This document shows, in pieces, positions 45,150-58,014 of a DNA stretch of 64,000 nucleotides. Below the pieces are notes generated by a model, which saw nothing but the letters and a program-made list of their open reading frames with translations, was not told the origin of the DNA and did not search any database. Within the stretch, counting starts at the first letter, position 1, and each line of letters opens with the position of its first letter. Both the position numbers and the translations under genes were made by a program. The DNA comes from Daucus carota subsp. sativus (lineage: Eukaryota; Streptophyta; Magnoliopsida; Apiales; Apiaceae): contig NC_030387.2 of the NCBI RefSeq assembly GCF_001625215.2, forward strand, positions 3,500,501-3,564,500, read 5' to 3'.

Positions 45150-45495
45150 CTACTGAAATTGATGATTGCTTGTACTCGGGATGTTCTTCGAGGAACGTAG
45201 CCGCTTCAACTGAATGTCTACGCTTCTTACTCTCAGGTGATAAAGTGAAGATCCATTTTTGAGCAATCCTTCCTGAGAATTATATACTTTATGGAGGAAA
45301 TCTAGAGGAGTCTTTGGAACTTCAATGTTATCAACAGCGGGAACACCACACGTTACCTTTAACTTCTTGTTGCACACAAATGGATCTTTTGTAGCATTAG
45401 CTCGAATCCCCTCAGACTTCAAGCATTCTTCACACTGTGTAGCATACCCGTAAGTCGAACATGCCCCCAAATTTCCATTCTAGACAGAGGATGAG
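45150..45495 (-). CDS. Unrecognised Cys-rich ORF, probably the last exon of a small gene
   Basis: The minus-strand frame from an acceptor-like ctag at ~45480 reads NGNLGACSTYGYATQCEECL, KSEGIRANATKDPFVCNKKL and KVTCGVPAVDNIEVPKTPLD, then a basic C-terminus ending STSNHQFQ. Six cysteines in the first 45 residues, two as CEEC, suggest a metal-binding or disulfide module, but I recognise no family. Possible upstream exons on the same strand lie at ~45.80-45.88 kb (MKNVLQEGSRWNVRCEIDEL) and ~46.40-46.51 kb. Splice joins between them could not be settled. Average codon use and the long open frame favour a real gene or recent pseudogene. Confidence 0.4.
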
Positions 45496-45759
45496 AGAAC
45501 AAAAATTATTAACAATGTTACAATAACTGAAGACTGTACTACACAAATTGATCCAAATGAGAAAAAACAATTTAGTTAAAGTTTCTTCTCTTAACAAAGT
45601 CTTGTTACGTTTCCTTGTAAACGAGTCTAAAATTATTCTAGAGGTGAGAAAATGTGAACAAATTGGTGAACAAAAAAAGAGAAGAAAGAAAATATGCCAA
45701 TTATATCCATATAGATTTGCAATTAAATCACCACTACACACATGACTAATTCATGGATA

Positions 45760-46800
45760 TACTACATGATAAATTAAAAAAATAATTTTGCCTTCAAACT
45801 ATATGAGTTCTTCAAGTTCATCGATTTCACACCGAACATTCCATCTTGATCCTTCTTGAAGCACATTCTTCATTGTTTACTGGGCAAAGTGTTATATATT
45901 ATTAAAGAAAAATAGACGAATAAAGATGAAGATAATGGATGATTTTGATATTTTATATTTTGACAATCATGACAAATAAAATGAAATTTTATGCAAATAC
46001 AAGATAATCAGTTAGTCCATGTATCTACTCATCACAAATCGATATCTAAATACAATTGGAATTCTAATATTAAACTAGATTTTCCATAGAGTAAAATCGT
46101 ACAAATTAAAATTGGTATAAAACCTAAATCCAAACTAGTGTTTTGAATATATATTTATAATGTAATTAAGTCTTCAATATAGTTGGCGTTCTAAATTTAA
46201 CATCTCTCATTCAGGTAAATTTTAAAATTTCAGTAAGAAATTGAAATTTTTGTTATAGTTATCTCCAATTAAACATAACAAATAGACATGACATATATTT
46301 GTGTACTTGATTAGAAAAACTCACCAATGATTTTACCAATAAAGTGAGGATGCTAAGAATGATGAGAAGAGCCAGCAATTCACGAAAACATTTACCATAT
46401 TAGGCAAAGATCCAAAAGATGAGACCGATGCGTAAAGTTTTGAACGATAAAATTTGGCTAAGATGGATGATCGATAGAAGCATGTGGCGGCGGCGATTAA
46501 TTTGAGAATAGGGTTTTGTTGTATGAATATAACTATGAAAATTGGGGATTTTATTTTCTCAGTATAGGTGTGTAAATTGGACGCGACTTGTGGATATATA
46601 TAATCAAAAAATTAGGCAAGTTTGTGAATATAGTAAATTGGGCTGGGCTTTTATGGTATGAAATACTTATTAATAATTGATAATGTATTATATAATAATA
46701 ATATTTTTTACATATGTAATTGAAATATAAAATATTGATATATAATATTCTAAGTAATTATTACAATAAAGAAAAAGATCCTAGAAAATTTTGATATTTT
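45760..46800. other. Spacer with possible upstream exons of the Cys-rich gene
   Basis: Contains the two weak exon candidates described for the Cys-rich ORF, and otherwise AT-rich DNA. An aaaccctattctc motif at ~46.51 kb on the minus strand could be a telo-box in its promoter. Confidence 0.3.
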
Positions 46801-46806
46801 ATATTT

Positions 46807-47960
46807 GGGAAAATAGATTTTTTTGCCACTGAACTTATAGTGTTTTTAAAAACTTGCCACCCAACTAAATTTTTTTTCCTTTTACTCACTAATGTTAGGT
46901 TTGGATTTTCTTTTGGCCACCAATTTAGGTTCGGATTTGATTACTAGCATTATGATAATTTTTGTAGCATCATTTATACATAGTGATAGTATGTAATATT
47001 TTGATGATGCGTCATATGTTTATATCTTTATATATAACAATAATAATATAAAAAGAGCCGATGAAAAATTAAAACCAGAAAAAATCGTAATTAGAATTCT
47101 AAAAATTTAATAAATCATGAATAGGAAATAACTTCAAACAATTCACCCTCCCTGATAAGATAATGTGTTATTGAGTGATATGATGCATCATCTTTCGCTA
47201 TTAAAGTTTCAATTGACTAACTCAGTCTAAGATATCTCTCAAATTTATCTTCATAATTTTTAATAACTTTATCTTATTACAATTTTCAAGATAAATAAAT
47301 AGAGATGTTAACTTAATTTTCGATGATTGTCCTTTATAATACATCATTTTTTATTATTATTACTACCTCCGTCTCTCTCATTAGTTTACAATTTTTTCTT
47401 CTGTTTAGCTCGTAATTTAAGACTCTTATAAAAAATAGTTTCATAACTTATTTTTGTGATCATTTTGTGTGTTAAAATTCAAACGCTGAATTTTTATTCA
47501 GACAAAAAAAGTTAATTTATTTATGAAACTACATCTTTTAAAAGGCATAAAATGCGTGCACCCAAGGTAAACGATATTGGAGACATAAAAAATACTATAT
47601 ATAAAGATACAGACATATACCAAAGCATCAAAATATTACAGACTACCACTATATTTTAATAATGCTACACAAAATTAATGTAATGCTAATAATCAAATCC
47701 GGACCTAACTTCAGTGACAAAAAAATGAACCTAACAAATAATAATTAACAAAAAATTGTAGTTGAGTGGTTAATTTTTAAAGACGCGATAAGTTTAGAGA
47801 CAAATAAATTATCATAATGCTAGTAATCAAATCTGAACCTAAGTTGGTGGCTAAAAAAAAAACCAAACCTAACATTAGTGAGTAAAAGGAAGAAAAATTT
47901 AGTTGGGCGGCAAATTTTTAAAAACACAATAAGTTGAGTGGCAAAAAAATCTATTTTCTT
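46807..47960. mobile_element. Long-TIR element, copy 2, with duplicated right end
   Basis: The left end gggaaaatagatttttttgc is mirrored by gcaaaaaaatctattttc on the right. Between 47.76 and 47.96 kb the right terminal region appears twice, suggesting a nested partial copy. A ctacctccgtctctctcatt segment at ~47.36 kb repeats the Stowaway-like insertion seen in copy 1. No ORF. Confidence 0.7.
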
Positions 47961-48320
47961 TTGTTTAATCAGCCTTCTTATCCGCTCTGAATTCCTGACA
48001 CTTATTAAATTGATTAATTTAAACGTCCACCTAGCATATCAATACATCATAATTGTCCCCGAACAGGAATAGTCAGTAACTCCGTTACGTGGTCATCACT
48101 CCATCAACATTATATTATTAAAAATAACGAATACTAGGATGGCATGACTCACCACTTGTTGACTCTAATTTAAAACAATTAAAAATTCTGAAAAACCCAA
48201 CTCAAAAAGAAAGTCTTGATCCGCAAGGAAACAAGAAAACCAAGTCTTCGTAATCATCTATAAATTCCACTGCCATTCAAATTCTTAGTTCCACTTGTTC
48301 TTCACCTCGAATCTAAAAAG

Positions 48321-51300
48321 ATGGTGCCAGAAGATGATAAAGCTGTAAAAAATGCAGAAGAGTTGTTGATAAAAATTGGATTAGATGAACGCACAGCCAC
48401 CAACACTGTTGCTAATAGAAAGCTAACTTCCAATCTTTTGTCCCTCATTCACCAGGTACCTCTCTATGTACACGTTAATCCGAATCCAATCAATTTTAAT
48501 CAACCTCGTTGTAATATTGTGATCGGTAATTTTTACAGTTCGGTCAAGTATTTAATATAGTGGATTGCTAATATATATGTGATGTCGTCGTTATTATGAT
48601 GTTTATATTTGACAGGTAATTGCAATTCGGACCCCCTAACTTTCGTTCAAAAACGATATTGTACCCCCAACGAAAGTTAGGGGTCTAAATTACAATTACC
48701 TCTATATTTTATTTGAATTTGTTTATTACCTTTATATTTTATTTGAATTTGTTTATTACCTTTATATTTTATTTGAATTTGTTTATTTGTGAACTGTGAT
48801 TTAATCTCAGGCTGGAGTAGCTAATGGATGTGAAAGAGGGGTTGGCAATCTTATTTACACAGTATGTTGTGCTTTTGTTTAATCAAAATTAATAAGACTA
48901 ATTATATAACAGCTTGTGGTTTAGTAACTTAATTTCTGATTCTAGGTTGCTACCAAGTTTCCCGCCAATGCTCTTGTGCACAGGGAAACCTTGCTTAAAT
49001 ATATTGTTTCGTCGAAGGTCTGATTTTTTTTCTTCCCCAAGATCCTCACTGCAACAAAGTGTTGTTAAATCCTAGTTAGTGATTAGTTAAGCAAAGGATG
49101 TGTTTTTGTTTTGGTTTTTAATAATGATCAAATTTTTGCAGATTAAAACTCTAGCTCAGTTAGAAGCTGCTTTTCTATTCCTTTCGGTGACTGCTTCAGA
49201 GGATTTAAATGTTACTGAATTCGAAAAGGCTTGTGGAGTTGGTATGACAATAATTCAACATATTGGCTTTATGTGATTTGCGCGGTTGCTTGGCTGATTA
49301 CTGCAAAACTTCTATTGTGTCTGTCTAATGCGATTGCTAAATATGATACCTCATTGGCCCTAAAAAATCCCCAAAATGTAGCAATTAGGCCTTCTTTGTT
49401 TAATGTTCCTAAATGGTATGTTGCTAAGAAAACAATTCTACTCTGAATCACTCAGATGTTTAACCGACTGCTCTTTCAAAAGATCTGGATTTAGCTTTCT
49501 CACTCTAATTCTTTTTTGAAATCTAGTTAATTCTTTTATGGTACTGTTGTATAATCTGATATACAAAACTTTTACCATGAGACAGGAATTGAGGTAACTC
49601 TAGCAGACACAGAGAAGACTGTAGATGAAGTGCTCGAAGACAACAAGAATACTATAATACAGAAAAGATATCGAACAAATGGTAGGTGATTCTTGTCTGT
49701 AATGCGATAGAACTATTTTTTGAAAACCAAATAGTGAAATTGTCATACTTGCCTCTTTACTTTGTTCATATCTTCGATGAGGTATTAAACTTTGTACTAC
49801 GGAATACATTCAATTAGATGTCATATATTTGCCTTGCATTATTAAAAGCCTGCCTGTTGCATCAATGTTGTTGTTAATTTGTTATGCTTGAAGCATTTAC
49901 ATGTTTGGTCCATTACCAATGATTTCCTAAATGCTGGGATGTTCTACTTTGAATAAATTTTTTGCCATCATGTTTTTCTAGTTGGTGAACTTTTTTCCCA
50001 TGTCCGCAAAAGGCAGCCATGGGCGGATCCAAAAATTGTGAAGGTAGTAATTAGTATTCTTTATATCTACCAAAAAAAAGAAGATGAAGCATGACACTCA
50101 TCCAAAAGCTTTCATGCTTCTTCCAGCAACTCATAGATGCAAAATTATATTCATTGCTCGGTGAAAGGACTGCTGCAGATTGTGAGAAGCCTCTTAAAAA
50201 GAAGAAAGAAAAGCCAGCCAAAGAGGTGAACATAGTTGCATACTTGCAGTTATTTTTTTCTCACTGAAGGTGTATTAATATCTGCAGGTATATCTTACGT
50301 TTTATTTAGGAGAGGAATAATGTTGAGTCTACTCCCCTGCCAAAACATTCAGAAGAAGAAGTCAACCCCTTCTTAATATTTCCTTCGCCAAAAGAAAATT
50401 ACAAGGTACTCAACTGCCTCGTGACATTCTAAACTTGAGTTGGTCATTTTCTCTTTTTCCTATCTGGATAAACTAAGCTTCAGATTATTTAGCAAAAATG
50501 AGACTCAGCATGATAGTTTGACTAGTAGAGCTGCAACTGAGTGATATTATGTAAGAGATGTCTTTCCATATAATGTGACATTTCCAACTATATCTTGCCA
50601 TTTGCAGTTGTATATTCAGATATTTAATTATCAGATTTTTTAGTGTGTGCCCACTAAAACCCACTTTTTAGTTAGGTGGTAGTTTTCTATTGGCTCCAAT
50701 CTCATTAATAATGATGGTTCCCTGCATGCACAAAAATCTCCACTAATAGAAATCGACCTAAGTAAGTAGTTAGTGTGTGCCAATGGGCACACACTAGAAA
50801 GACTTTTTAATTATCTCTCTATTCCTAACTCACATTTCCCTTTTCCAATAAAGAGTCATCATCTACTGTCTATAATTTAATGTTTGAGAATCGAGATGTG
50901 ACTATTTATTCATTCATTAGGTGCATACTGAAGTTTTTTTCAGTGACGAGTCGGTGCTCAGAGCTTGTAATTCAAAGGACATACTTGACAATCATTTGAA
51001 AGAAACTAAGGGAAAAGTCTTAACCCGCTTTCCACCTGAACCTAATGGTTATCTGCATATTGGGCATGCCAAGGCAAGCTTAACTAATAGCTGTTTTTCT
51101 TGACATTTGTTTGTTGGTGGATGCTTAACTTTATAGCCTGCGAGATACCTGGTTATAGAAGCTTGATAAATTGATTTGCAGGCTTTGTTTGTTGACTTTG
51201 GTTTGGCAAAAGAAAGACACGGGGGCTGCTACTTGAGGTAAAATTTTATATATTTTGTTAAATTCTATGGCGCATCACTTAAAGTATATGTATCTGATAT

Positions 51301-54300
51301 GGTTGTGTAGTATCAGTTCAATGTCGTAAAGATAATGTTAAAGCTGCTTAAAATGTGTCATCTACTCTATTAAAAGATGTAAAAAACTTATGAGATATTT
51401 TATGCCCTCCAGTCAATGACACTGATTAGTATTGAAAATCAATCGTTTCAGATATCTCAATTTATGTCCAACTTGCCGATTTGACTAGAATGGTATAGCG
51501 TAGCTGACCTTTGCACTATCGTAGGCCTGACTTCCTCCAATTCATAGAATATTTATTTCTAAAAATCCTTGATCAGTAATGTTATACTGGTACTGACTTG
51601 CGATTATAAAGTGGTGACTGGTGAGCACAAAGATACGGCAATTATATGTTTTCTGAGTCTAAAAATTTAAATCGTAAAGTTTAAGATTTAAGTCCTGTTT
51701 TAGCTAGAACTGATGTAATGTATGTAATTAAAAGGCAATGGCTTGTACACATCGTATGTACTGTAGAATCTTTAGAATCTATGTAATAAATATTCGAGAA
51801 AGAGTTGGGTTACCAGATTTGACTATGCAGAAGTTTAAATAGATAGGGAGTTAAGCAAGTCCAACAATGTCCTAAACCAAAATTTAAGGCATTTGGAAGA
51901 AATGAATGCTCCAACAATGTCCATGGTGCCTTAAAACACTAGGACATCCAACATGTGCCCTATTTTAAAGACACGTTTATCCTAAACCATTTTTATCAAT
52001 AAAATATTAGCTTCCCTCCATTTCAATACATCTCTCTACTCTTATCTTTTTCCTTCCCTTCAACAATAATTCAAATATATTATTATTCTATATAATAAGA
52101 CACATTTATAAGGCATGTTGTTGGAGTTCACGTGTATCCAAAATTAGGACACTATTTTTTGATATTTATAGGGCATTTGTTAGGAGTTAGGACATTGTTG
52201 GACTATGTGAAGTAGTATTATTGCTTGGTGAAAGTAATTATGAATATGGTATTGATAGGTACGATGATACTAACCCTGAAGCTGAAAAACAAGAATATAT
52301 CGATCATATTGAAGAAATAATTAGATGGCTGGGCTGGGAGCCATTTAAGGTACTATACTCTTTTCTTTTTATTATAACACATGATCTGTCAGTTGTTAGC
52401 ATCTAATATTTATTTGCATTTTGCAGATCACATACACTAGTGATTATTTCCAGAAGCTGTATGATTTTGCTGTTACACTTATACAAAAGGGTCATGCTTA
52501 TGTTGATGAGCAGGTTGCTCTTTGCTGCCATTTAGAATATAGATTATTGCCTGAAAATCTTATTCCCAAATATACAATCCATTTCATATTAAGCCTCTTT
52601 GAACTTTTTTTCTATGTTGCCTTTCAAATTTAAAGAGTCTGGTGTAATATAGATTATCTCAAGCTTTTCTTCTTCAAGGATTCCCTTGAAAGATTTATTG
52701 AATTTAATGAACAGTTGTTGAGTGGCTGGTTCTTTAATATAGTTTACATGTTCTACACCACTTAAAATGTTTCATAATATTAGACTTGTGGATTGCTTCA
52801 GTTCATTTAATACTATTTGATACTATAACATTGCATTTTCCACTTGATTCAGAAACCTGAAGACATAAAAAGGTATAGGAAGGAAAAGTGGAACAGTCCT
52901 TATAGAGATAGACCTATTGCTGAATCGTTGAAAAAGTTCGATGAAATGAAACGAGGTTTATTTGAAGAAGGCGAAGCAACTCTAAGAATGAAACAGGACA
53001 TGGAGTGCGACAACTTCAATATGCATGACCTCATTGCATATCGCATCAAGGCAAGTTGTAACCGGTTTCACATTTTTTTAACATTGTTAAGTGAAGGATC
53101 TGCTCACAATTTACTGGTTCTTTCGTTATCCAGTTTACTCCTCATCCGCGCACAGGAGATAAGTGGTCTATCTACCCAACTTATGACTATGCTCACTGCA
53201 TTGTTGATTCTCTGGAAAATATTACACATTCGGTATTGTTATATTCTCTGGAATCTGTTATCACATTTTAGCTTCTATTTATGAGAAATTTATATGTTTC
53301 TCTGGATTATTATGCTGCCTTTTGTTTTAAAATTTTTGTTTCATCTTCTGATACATCTTTACATCAATGTCACTTCGAAAAAATGGAGATATAGATTAAG
53401 CCATCCCTCTCTTGCAATTTTCTTCTGATATGAGAGACTAATTTGATTTTATGTCTTATAATCTTTTGTGTTGAACTTGACACCTAATACTACATGTTTG
53501 ATGCAGCTCTGTTCACTTGAATTTGAGACACGCCGGGCTTCTTATTATTGGTTGTTAGATGCTCTTGGTCTTTATCAGCCATTTGTATGGGAGTACTCGC
53601 GCTTAAATGTCACCAATACAGTAATGTCAAAGCGTAAGGTAAGCTGAAATACTATATACATTTTACCTAGTTTCAGTGTTAAGTCTGTGATTAAGTTATT
53701 CTTCTCATGCGCTAACACGAGCATATCTGCGCTGTTGCAGTTAAAATGTCTCGTGATAGAAAAGTGGGTTGATGGTTGGGATGATCCTCGTTTAATGACA
53801 TTAGCTGGATTGCGTCGTCGAGGGGTCACCTCAACTTCAATAAATGCTTTTGTTCGAGGAACTGGAATCACAAGAAGGTTATACAGAGCTGACCTTAATC
53901 ATCCATGCATAAACACTATGACCACTCTTGTTAAATATGGTTGTGTTCTCACTCTGCTGCAGTGATTGTACTATGATTCGCTTAGACCGTCTTGAGTACT
54001 ATGTCAGGGAAGAACTAAATAAAACTTCCCCTCGTCAGATGGTTGTAATTAATCCTCTCAAGGTCATCATCTTGTCTGCATTCATTTTCTTGTTCTTTTA
54101 GATATTTTTCTGTATGTGAAACAGTTCTCAGTCTTCTTGTTTCATTTAGGTCGTCATCACCAACATGGAAGAAGGTTTAGTAACGGATCTTGATGCGAAG
54201 AAATGGCCTGATGCTCAAACAGATGATTCATCTTCCGTTTACAAGGTCGGCGAGCCATATAAAAAATGGAAAGTTTACCAATATACACACGCTAGTATAA

Positions 54301-55557
54301 ATAAAAGTTTGTTGACTATTAAACATGTTAAATTCAGTAGTTACCTTATAGTTAATCGAAAACTTGAAATTATCTGCTGAAAATTCTACCAGAGAAAACT
54401 CAGATGCTGTGTTCTTGAAATAAAGCTCACCTTCATATGCTCATTCCAGGTTCCATTTTCCAGTATTGTTTACATCGAGCATACTGATTTCCGAGTAAAA
54501 GATTCCAAGGATTACCACGGTCTCGCCCCCGGAAAAACTGTCCTCCTGAGGTTCACTTCTTGTTCTTTGTATAGGCTATACTCTTCCAATATGTACTCAG
54601 CATTTTAAAATTGTTTTCCGGCGACCAGGTATGCCTATCCAATAAAATGCACAGAAGTAGTACTTGCTGATGATAAAGAGACTGTTCTTGAGATTCATGC
54701 TGAGTACGACCCTTTAAAGATGACTAAGCCCAAGGTCACTATGCTCATCACAGAATTATCCTTTTATTAGTCTAAATTTTTACTGATTTTATTTTCAGTA
54801 TTGTGCACAATCCCTATTCTTTAAGTTAGTTTTCTGTTAAACTTTTAACATATTTTCCCCAATTATGCAGGGGGTTATTCACTGGGTTGCAGAACCCAAA
54901 CCCGGAGTTGATCCACTTAAGGTGGAAGTCAGATTGTTTGATAAACTGTTTCGCTCTGAGGTTGGTGGTCACATTTTCTATAGGCTACATCTATTGAATG
55001 CTTGTTCTGTTTTTTGTTTTTTGTAAGTGCTACTGCAGCTGTTTGAATGCCTGAGTTTCTGTTATGATCTTTATATTATTTGCCTCCAGAATCCAGCCGA
55101 ACTTGATGACTGGCTTGGGGATTTAAACCCACAGTCCAAAGTGGTGATGCCTTGTGCATATGCTGTACCGACACTTCATACTGCTGCAGTTGGCGACAGC
55201 TTTCAGTTTGAAAGGCTTGGTAAGTTACAAATACTTAAATGGATATGTTTTGAGTTGAGGGCCTGAGGCTAACTGCATATTCTGGATTAGAATAAGCAAA
55301 ATAAGGTTTATAATCTAATCAAATCTCGATGATATGATACTATAGCAAATGTTGGGTTTTAAAAAAATGGTATATCGTGTTATAACTCAATCTTGTGAAG
55401 TGATTAACAAGGAAAAGCCAAGGGTCATCCACTAATTTTTTATCTGTATCATGTAATTGCAGGCTATTTTGTAGTCGATAAGGACTCGACCTCTGATAAG
55501 CTTGTTTTCAACCGAACTGTCACGTTAAGGGACAGTTATGGCAAGGGAGGGAAGTGA
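48321..55557 (+). CDS. QARS: Glutamine--tRNA ligase, cytosolic type, 23 exons
   Basis: Class I synthetase that charges tRNA-Gln. Exons: 48321-48455, 48811-48861, 48946-49017, 49142-49241, 49586-49681, 49982-50043, 50127-50225, 50310-50405, 50921-51073, 51182-51237, 52259-52349, 52427-52513, 52853-53050, 53134-53232, 53507-53638, 53741-53877, 53963-54062, 54150-54245, 54450-54550, 54629-54734, 54871-54960, 55090-55219, 55463-55557. Joined length is 2382 bp, in frame, 793 residues, close to other plant GlnRS. An N-terminal non-catalytic tRNA-binding region (~1-190) precedes a Lys-rich linker ([10 protein letters not shown]). Catalytic motifs are HIGH (283-286, in [14 protein letters not shown]) and MSKRK (505-509). 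The C-terminal anticodon-binding beta-barrels run from ~590. Introns after exons 9 and 13 use GC donors (AAG|GCAAG). No transit peptide is apparent. Confidence 0.97.
48615..48700. mobile_element. 86-bp foldback in GlnRS intron 1
   Basis: ggtaattgcaattcggaccc ... and its inverted partner ending gggtctaaattacaattacc pair along ~32 bp, with aactttcgtt/aacgaaagtt at the centre. Confidence 0.75.
48695..48786 (+). repeat. Three perfect 30-bp repeats in GlnRS intron 1
   Basis: attacctttatattttattt followed by gaatttgttt occurs three times in a row just before exon 2. Confidence 0.9.
50641..50796. mobile_element. Short MITE in GlnRS intron 8
   Basis: Ends tagtgtgtgcccact and aatgggcacacacta form an inverted repeat, 156 bp, no coding sequence. 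The right end carries an extra internal ttagtgtgtgcc, making a small terminal hairpin. Confidence 0.75.
51855..52205. mobile_element. MITE (caagtccaacaatgtcc family) in GlnRS intron 10
   Basis: Ends gcaagtccaacaatgtccta and ttaggacattgttggact are inverted repeats. Interior motifs aatttaaggcatttgg and ggacatccaacatg are shared with 57.44-57.82 kb. It accounts for much of this ~1 kb intron. Confidence 0.8.
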
Positions 55558-55937
55558 CTGCCTTAGAGTGAAAGTCCCGGCATCAGCTAGTCCTTTGAGG
55601 TCATTCTTCAGCTCACTGGGGCAAAATTAACTATTTTCTTGTGTTTTTATAGTCTGTATATAATAGAATTAAGGTCCGGCTCCCTAACATAGACTGTTAG
55701 AGCATACGATCCACGTTCTTCACCCTAAATTTTTGATGTGAATGCAAGGGGATACATTGTAAAAAATGAATCATTCTAGGGTTCCTCTGATCCAACACCC
55801 TTTTTTCTGTTGGATGTATGCTACTAACATTCGACTGTCAGGCAAAGAAAAATAGTCATTATAAAGCCTCAATGTCAATGAAACTCCAATATTTTTTTCA
55901 TTCATACTAGTGTTTATCAGTCTCTCAGTATTCCATT

Positions 55938-56280
55938 TTAGGGCTGTAATTCGAGCCGAGCCGGGCGAGTTTCGAGCCGAGCCTAATTCGAGCCAACTTT
56001 AATCGAGCCGAGCCGAGCCGGCTCGATTAACTAATCGAGCCTAAATCTTTGCCCGAACTCGACTCGGTTAATTTCACGAGTCGAGTCGAGCCGGCTCGTT
56101 TAGCTAAACGAGCCGGTTTTAACGAGCCGAGCGAGCCAGCTCGTATAATTTTACACTTAATCGAGCCCAAACCTCTACCCGAACTCGGCTCGTTTAATTT
56201 CACGAGTCGAGTCGAGCCGGCTCGTTTAATTAAACGAGCCGAAACCTTTACCCGAATTCGGCTCGTTTCAATAGTTTTAG
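55938..56280. repeat. GC-rich MITE remnant of gctcgagcc motifs
   Basis: Begins tagggctgtaattcgagccg (a known style of plant hAT-like MITE end). It contains two ~120-bp direct repeats of ctcg.ttaatttcacgagtcg plus agtcgagccggctcgttta. The inverted right terminus is not seen. It sits ~400 bp after the GlnRS stop; local ORFs are repeat artefacts. Confidence 0.6.
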
Positions 56281-57139
56281 AATGTGCAAGACCTTTCCTA
56301 TTGGGGAAATTTATGCAGAAGCGAAATTTGTATATTGACCTCAAACAATATATCGACATATATAGGTGAAATGTGTGGCAGGCTCTATGCATTTTAAGAT
56401 ATCAACTTTAAATACTGAGAATCTGTATTTCATGGTATGTTTAGAGCTTATTTTAATAGATTCTGAAAAAAAATCGTAGGAATTCTTTGGAGGGTGATTA
56501 TATGGACTCCGGAGGGCTGATTATTTTGAATGAATGAACATTTTAATCAACCGGAACTTTTGGTTGAAATGATCATCAAGTCCAGTCTCTGCACATTAAT
56601 TTATGATAGGTGACAAGGGTATTTGAATAGTTGGTAAACTTCCGTTTTCTATTTTGATAGGCAGAAGACCGCAATACAACTCTTTTTCCTTCACGCCTCT
56701 CGTTCGGCACTCGCCAGTACTTTGTCTACGCCTGATTGGTGCTAAAGTATTTGTTATTTTGATTTACTGCACATATTTAAAGAGCAAAAAACAAATAGTT
56801 TTATTGTTTTTTTGAAAATATATTAAATATACATTTATTTGAAAATTAGTTTACGGAATTATCTCAATCATATAAGTTAAAATATATGAAAAAATTTGAA
56901 AATTGCCAAGATCTCACAAAATCTGGAAGTAATGTCCGGAATAATAGAGTTGGAAAAAATAACCTCAAATACCAGTTGTTAACGTCTGATAATATAGCGT
57001 TTTTGATTTGGAAAGAAAACCGTAGACCATGTAGTGTTTTGTTGTTTTAATCCTAGTAAAATGCTACACGATTTAGCGTTTTTGGTGAATATCAAAAACA
57101 CTACACGATGTAGTATTTGAGGTCATTTTCTGGATCATA
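56281..57139. other. GlnRS 3' flank
   Basis: No gene. Positions ~56480-56690 (ggagggtgattatatggact to caatacaactctttttcc) are duplicated at ~60885-61310 downstream of the GlnRS fragment. Confidence 0.6.
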
Positions 57140-57397
57140 CTCCCTCCATCCCCTTTTAAATTTCATGTTATGACTTTCAACGGTCAAATTAACTAATTTT
57201 TCACTAATTATAAAGAACAAATTTGTTATTATTTTAAAAAACTAAAAATTACATTTTATAGTATATTGTATGTACTTTATAATGACATAATTTTTTTTAT
57301 TTTTAAAATTTATATTATATGTGTAAATCTCAGTCAAAATTTAGTCAATTTGATCATTCAAAAGTCAAACAGAACACTTAAAATGGGATGAAAGGAG
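57140..57397. mobile_element. Stowaway-like MITE
   Basis: Ends ctccctccatcccctttta and taaaatgggatgaaaggag, flanked by TA; 258 bp. Confidence 0.85.
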
Positions 57398-57443
57398 TAA
57401 TATTTAGGGTATTAATCATGAATATAGTGATAATGAGTGTCTG

Positions 57444-57818
57444 AGAGCAAATCCAAGAGAAGCCTTATATCATGTCCTAAGTTAAAATTTAGGGCATTTG
57501 ATAATAAAGGTTACTCCAACAATGTCCTGGTGATGCCTTATATCACTAGGACAACCCCTTCGAGCCCTATTTCTGAGGCACTCTCTCTTCTTGCCTGTCT
57601 CATATTTTATAATAAATTCCTACCACCACTCTCTTTCTCTCTCCACTTTATATTATGTTTTAATGATGAAAGTGAACTTTTAATAATAAAATATTAAACA
57701 TATATTGAAAATAAGGCACATTGTTGAAGTTGAAATTAGTTGAACATGTCCTAAACGACTAGAATATAATTTTTTATATTATATTCAGGACTTCACGTAG
57801 GACACTGTTGGACTTGCT
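57444..57818. mobile_element. Second member of the caagtccaacaatgtcc MITE family
   Basis: Right end gacactgttggacttgct is the partner of gagcaaatcc at the left. Interior blocks aaaatttagggcatttg, tccaacaatgtcctgg and tgccttatatcactaggaca match the copy in GlnRS intron 10. Confidence 0.7.
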
Positions 57819-57885
57819 AACGCCGTGTAAAAGTCAATTTTAATTACTCGTTTGAAAACAACAGAGTATTCATGATTATTCAGAA

Positions 57886-58014
57886 TCAATTTTAATTAGT
57901 AGTTGACTATTCACGTACATAAAACGACAATATGAAAAAATTATTATTTGTAGTCAATTTTAATTAGTAGTTGACTATTTGTGTACATAAAACGATAATA
58001 TGAAAAAATTATTA
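57886..58014 (+). repeat. 68-bp tandem duplication upstream of the epoxide hydrolase gene
   Basis: tcaattttaattagtagttg .. acataaaacgayaatatg .. aaaaaattatt occurs twice in a row, ~210 bp before the ATG. Confidence 0.85.

Noticed and set aside
56027-56392. ORFs on both strands in the gctcgagcc repeat block
   Set aside because: Low-complexity products of a palindromic GC-rich MITE.
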